Source of the DNA: a virus
Direction: 5' to 3' (one strand)
Virus record (IMG/VR): IMGVR_UViG_3300013372_004679
Location: 1-64,000 of that record
Length of the DNA stretch: 64,000 bases
How positions within the stretch are numbered: the stretch's first letter is position 1; every line of letters begins with the position of its first letter. Made by a program: the position numbers and the translations under genes. Below, piece after piece: positions 61,227 through 64,000 of this stretch. Under the pieces are notes generated by a model. The model had not been told where the DNA came from. It made no database searches and saw only the letters and a program-made list of their open reading frames with translations.

Positions 61227-63251
61227 TTATCGATAAATCCCACCATATATATTAGTGTTTGCGGCTTCTGTAAACCAGTTTGGTCCTTTATACATTTGAC
61301 CGTTTGTTTTTCCAACATCAGCCAAATTATTACCAATAACATCAAATGTTGTTGGTTGTAAGTTTCTGCTCATTTGACGTGCTAACATATTTGCTATTAT
61401 TAAAGCACTATATCGGTCTTTTCTTAGTTTACCCCTTTTACCATTAGGAAGTTTAACCTCTGGAGTGTCCCATCTATCTCTAGCATTTGGACCAGTACTA
61501 GTTTGACTCATAACAATAGTGGTTAATTCGTTCTTAAGTTCTTCTATTTCTAATATGCATTCGCTTTCACAATCATATAAATTAGTAAGTTCTGTTGTCA
61601 TAATATCTTTATTTTCTTTGTCTAAAGCAAGAGCGAGCGTTATCTGATCGAATCTTGGAAATAATAATATTTTATCTTCTAGATCTTTTCTTAATCCATG
61701 ATTAGCTTGTGCTGTCCAATCTGCTCTCGCAAACTGTACTAACTCTAGGATATGTAATCCAGACTGATCATCAGTATCCTTGGACTTATTTATATCTATA
61801 ATGGGCCAGATTAAAGATTCGCCTTCTTCTATTTTGCCTGGATCGTGAAGCGCTTCTTCTATAGCCACACCACCACCCTGAGCATCCATCCCTATTCTTG
61901 CACAAGGAAAGGTTCGCATTAGATTACGAATCTTGCGAGCACAAAATCCATAAAAGTCATGCTCGTTTACTAATCCGGTTTTTTGACGATCTTTAAAGTT
62001 TGATCTATTGGTTGTCCATCCGTATACAACCCTATTATGATCGGGATGAACCTCTAGTATAATTATACTAAAGTTATCTTTTTCACTCGCTGGATCAATT
62101 CCATAGACGTATTGAAGGTTAGCATTTCCCTTGGTACTAACATCAAACAACACAGGATTACCAGACATAACAATTGGTTTATTCTCATTTACCACACAAC
62201 TTTCTATTAATGATCGACGGAAGAATCCATCACTATCTTCTGTGAAACATGCCGCATATTCCATATTATAGATACCAGTATGAATCGTGGCTTTTGCTCG
62301 ACTAACTTGTTTATCATCCATAAAACCCTTGGGAATAAGTTCGTATGGAACGCGAACGATACTATAATCTTGCCAATTAAAGCTATCTGGAACTTCACCT
62401 TTAAAAATTTCCTCTAATTTATGTTTGTCTCCACGACTATTAATAATAGATTTGTATCTTTTCCAATACTGAGAAAAATGTTTAAAGCTATAATCTGCGG
62501 TGCCAGCAATAATAGCTTGATTACCCTTTTTAATTTGTACTGCTTCTAATTCATCTGTCCATAATCCGGCTTGTCTCATAGCTGCTTTTTTCGCTTCTTC
62601 TTTAACGTTTTGGATTGGACTAGCACTCACAGCAGCGAAGCCTGATACTACTGTTTCATAAATGTCGGGAGATATTGATGCGAACTCGTCTGCGATGATA
62701 ATGTGTGCTCTTAAACCTCTGATCTTACTACCGTCGCCCATAGGAACCGCGATTGTCCAACTCTCGCCCAGTCTCATTGTGCATCTATCAACATCTCGAC
62801 GCGGACCATCATCGTTTCCATTAAAGATGCTGCGCAATATGGGACTATTACGCCACAAAGTTTCCATATATTCGAATATGATTTTACTCTGTCTGAAAGC
62901 GGCACCAACCACAACTATTTTGGTTCCGGGAACGAGCATGCAACGTAACGTAGAATATAGTGCCATTAAAAAGCTTTTACCAAAACCACGACTCGCCACG
63001 AACATGGGAAACGGACGAATCCAAAACTCTTGTAGTATAGCTATCTGAATAGGATGAAGTTCTATATCAAATAATAGTTTCGCTGTAGTACCAAAATATT
63101 TAGGATCTTTTAATAGTCGTAATAAATGAAGATCAGGATTTTCTATATCTTCTTTGGATCTACCAAGCATATGATTGATAGGTATTTGTATTTTGCTAAG
63201 ATCTCCAAGTCCTAGCCAAGCATCATCAAATGTTAGTATTTTTTGATCCAT
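61227..63251 (-). CDS. terL: large terminase subunit
   Basis: 674 residues. Walker A ASRGFGKSF (K92, S93), Walker B IIIADEFAS (D188, E189), then a RNase H-fold nuclease domain with YGIDPASEKDN (D386), RIGMDAQGGG (D456) and DRYSALIIANMLA near the C-terminus. The ATPase powers packaging and the nuclease cuts concatemeric DNA. Length and motif order are normal. It overlaps the ERCC4-type nuclease by 26 nt. No separate small terminase gene is evident in the window; it may be upstream of the right edge. Confidence 0.93.
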   Translation of the reverse strand: MDQKILTFDDAWLGLGDLSKIQIPINHMLGRSKEDIENPDLHLLRLLKDPKYFGTTAKLLFDIELHPIQIAILQEFWIRPFPMFVASRGFGKSFLMALYSTLRCMLVPGTKIVVVGAAFRQSKIIFEYMETLWRNSPILRSIFNGNDDGPRRDVDRCTMRLGESWTIAVPMGDGSKIRGLRAHIIIADEFASISPDIYETVVSGFAAVSASPIQNVKEEAKKAAMRQAGLWTDELEAVQIKKGNQAIIAGTADYSFKHFSQYWKRYKSIINSRGDKHKLEEIFKGEVPDSFNWQDYSIVRVPYELIPKGFMDDKQVSRAKATIHTGIYNMEYAACFTEDSDGFFRRSLIESCVVNENKPIVMSGNPVLFDVSTKGNANLQYVYGIDPASEKDNFSIIILEVHPDHNRVVYGWTTNRSNFKDRQKTGLVNEHDFYGFCARKIRNLMRTFPCARIGMDAQGGGVAIEEALHDPGKIEEGESLIWPIIDINKSKDTDDQSGLHILELVQFARADWTAQANHGLRKDLEDKILLFPRFDQITLALALDKENKDIMTTELTNLYDCESECILEIEELKNELTTIVMSQTSTGPNARDRWDTPEVKLPNGKRGKLRKDRYSALIIANMLARQMSRNLQPTTFDVIGNNLADVGKTNGQMYKGPNWFTEAANTNIYGGIYR

Positions 63252-63702
63252 ATTTTTCGTATATTCTTTTCATGATACTTACTGCGGTACGTTCAGCATT
63301 TTCAGCATCGCCACAGAATAGTATGTGAATGTTATGGTTTAATTGAGCTTCTACAAGATACTTCATTATATAATTGCCACTAATTCTTAATTTATCCCAC
63401 ATCTTTTTTGGAATATCGCTGCCCACGGGAAACTGATAAATTTCTTCTAATTCAAATTCCATAAGCATAAAACTGTGTGGTATTTGGCCCATTCTTTGCA
63501 ACACATCTTTGAATCGACTTTCGCTTATATTATTAGCAATTTCACCAACGCTTCGTTTTCGCTCTATTGTGAAAATATTTTCGAATCCCACCATACTATA
63601 ATCGCCCGTGTCTAGCTTTTGTTTGCTAGTGGTGTGAAAACCAAATTCCCACGGTATTTGTTCTCGTGTATCCACGATAATAGTAAAAGGATCTCGTGTC
63701 AT
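63226..63702 (-). CDS. ERCC4-type nuclease
   Basis: 158 residues. TIIVDTREQIPWEFG (D11-T-R-E14), KLDTGDYSMVG and FTIERKRSVGEI give the D...TGDYS...ERKxS layout of the XPF/ERCC4 nuclease domain. A helical C-terminal part follows, ending KNTNI. Such small nucleases in phages may resolve branched DNA at packaging or recombination. It overlaps the HNH gene by ATGA and the terminase gene by 26 nt, so it is cotranslated with the packaging genes. Confidence 0.82.
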   Translation of the reverse strand: MTRDPFTIIVDTREQIPWEFGFHTTSKQKLDTGDYSMVGFENIFTIERKRSVGEIANNISESRFKDVLQRMGQIPHSFMLMEFELEEIYQFPVGSDIPKKMWDKLRISGNYIMKYLVEAQLNHNIHILFCGDAENAERTAVSIMKRIYEKYGSKNTNI

Positions 63703-63971
63703 TGATTCTTAAGTTTCTGTAATACTAAAGATAAGAAAAATCCTTCATAGTTTTCTTCGTTATCTTTAATTAGGTCATGATGAATTTTGCAGAGAGAAAT
63801 TCCGTTGTTTGTATTGTATCGTAAGCCGGGAAAATCGGCCCACTTTTTAATATGATGGGCGTGTATTTTCTTTTTGCTATTACAGTGTGGCCACTGACAG
63901 GTGTTTTTATCTCTTGTGCGAATATCCTGTCTCCATTTTTTATATTGAGGATCATTATAGTTCCTGGTCAT
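63699..63971 (-). CDS. HNH endonuclease
   Basis: 90 residues. C25-x4-C30 and C61-x2-H64 form the structural zinc site, HAHHIKKWADFPGLR carries the catalytic His, and YNTNNGISLCKIHHD is the typical HNH end. HNH proteins adjacent to terminase genes are common in cos-type and other packaging modules and often assist DNA cleavage. First gene of the minus-strand virion block visible here. The ATGA overlap with the ERCC4 gene shows coupling. Confidence 0.88.
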   Translation of the reverse strand: MTRNYNDPQYKKWRQDIRTRDKNTCQWPHCNSKKKIHAHHIKKWADFPGLRYNTNNGISLCKIHHDLIKDNEENYEGFFLSLVLQKLKNQ

Positions 63972-64000
63972 TAACTTCTAAAGCCTCTGGACTAAGTATG
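63955..64000 (-). CDS. 3' end of an upstream gene (partial)
   Basis: The minus-strand frame entering at the window edge reads ILSPEALEVNDQEL and stops at TAA 63957-63955, overlapping the start of the HNH gene by 17 nt. The length is too small to identify. Overlaps of this size are common between genes here, so it is probably the end of a real gene that lies outside the window. Confidence 0.35.
   Translation of the reverse strand, partial: ILSPEALEVNDQEL

Noticed and set aside
1-64000. tRNA or rRNA genes
   Set aside because: No cloverleaf-like sequence or conserved rRNA segment was seen by eye; a dedicated covariance search was not possible.

Overview
This window is part of the genome of a large tailed bacteriophage (Caudoviricetes). 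Both ends cut through genes: the left end falls inside a RecA-like recombinase, and the right end falls just upstream of an HNH endonuclease at the head of the structural operon. Most of the DNA is AT-rich, genes are packed with ATGA/TGATG-type overlaps, and I see no rRNA, tRNA, CRISPR array or insertion sequence. The only host hints are weak. There is one textbook sigma70-type promoter, and one GC-rich module (16059-17587) encodes a Cys-rich protein and an RGYTLEEV-type protein that resemble families I associate with Planctomycetes. I regard a planctomycete host as possible, not shown.

Plus strand, 1-10740: replication and recombination. In order these are the RecA-like recombinase (C-terminal part), a PD-(D/E)XK nuclease, a helical protein in the position of a recombination mediator, a zinc-ribbon protein, DnaB-like helicase, CHC2/Toprim primase, dNMP kinase, a Cas4/RecB-like nuclease, a DNA polymerase III alpha subunit split into two genes with a DnaQ-like proofreading exonuclease between them, and SSB. 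Together they make a largely self-sufficient replisome.

Plus strand, 10809-24616: a glycan and accessory block. It has at least seven glycosyltransferase-like genes, a nucleotidyltransferase-like gene and a CmcI-like methyltransferase. Interspersed are a VSR-like homing-type endonuclease, a putative recombination protein, a zinc-ribbon protein and the GC-rich module.

Minus strand, 63971 down to 24624: virion genes in the classical order. They run HNH and ERCC4-type nucleases, large terminase, portal, prohead protease fused to scaffold (with a strong internal start for scaffold alone), decoration protein and major capsid protein followed by a strong terminator. Next come a structural protein, a collagen-like Gly-X-Gln fibre, a repeat-rich fibre, a GH130-like propeller enzyme, an FkbM-like methyltransferase, neck/connector proteins, tail tube and pre-tape proteins. 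The block ends with a 2435-residue tape measure, two tandem paralogous tail proteins, a hub-like protein and two proteins with long Thr-Pro-rich mucin-like tracts. No tail sheath gene is visible, which favours a siphovirus with a very long tail (about 365 nm by the usual 1.5 angstrom per residue rule).

The observations I consider most worth following are: (i) two enzyme-like segments inside the tape measure (a HAD-phosphatase-like DxDxT segment and a PD-(D/E)XK-like segment) bracketed by duplicated DTVPAMLTPGEFVI motifs; (ii) the split polymerase with exonuclease between the halves; (iii) the glycosyltransferase cluster abutting genes for mucin-like virion proteins; (iv) the GC-rich mosaic segment whose edges lie inside reading frames.
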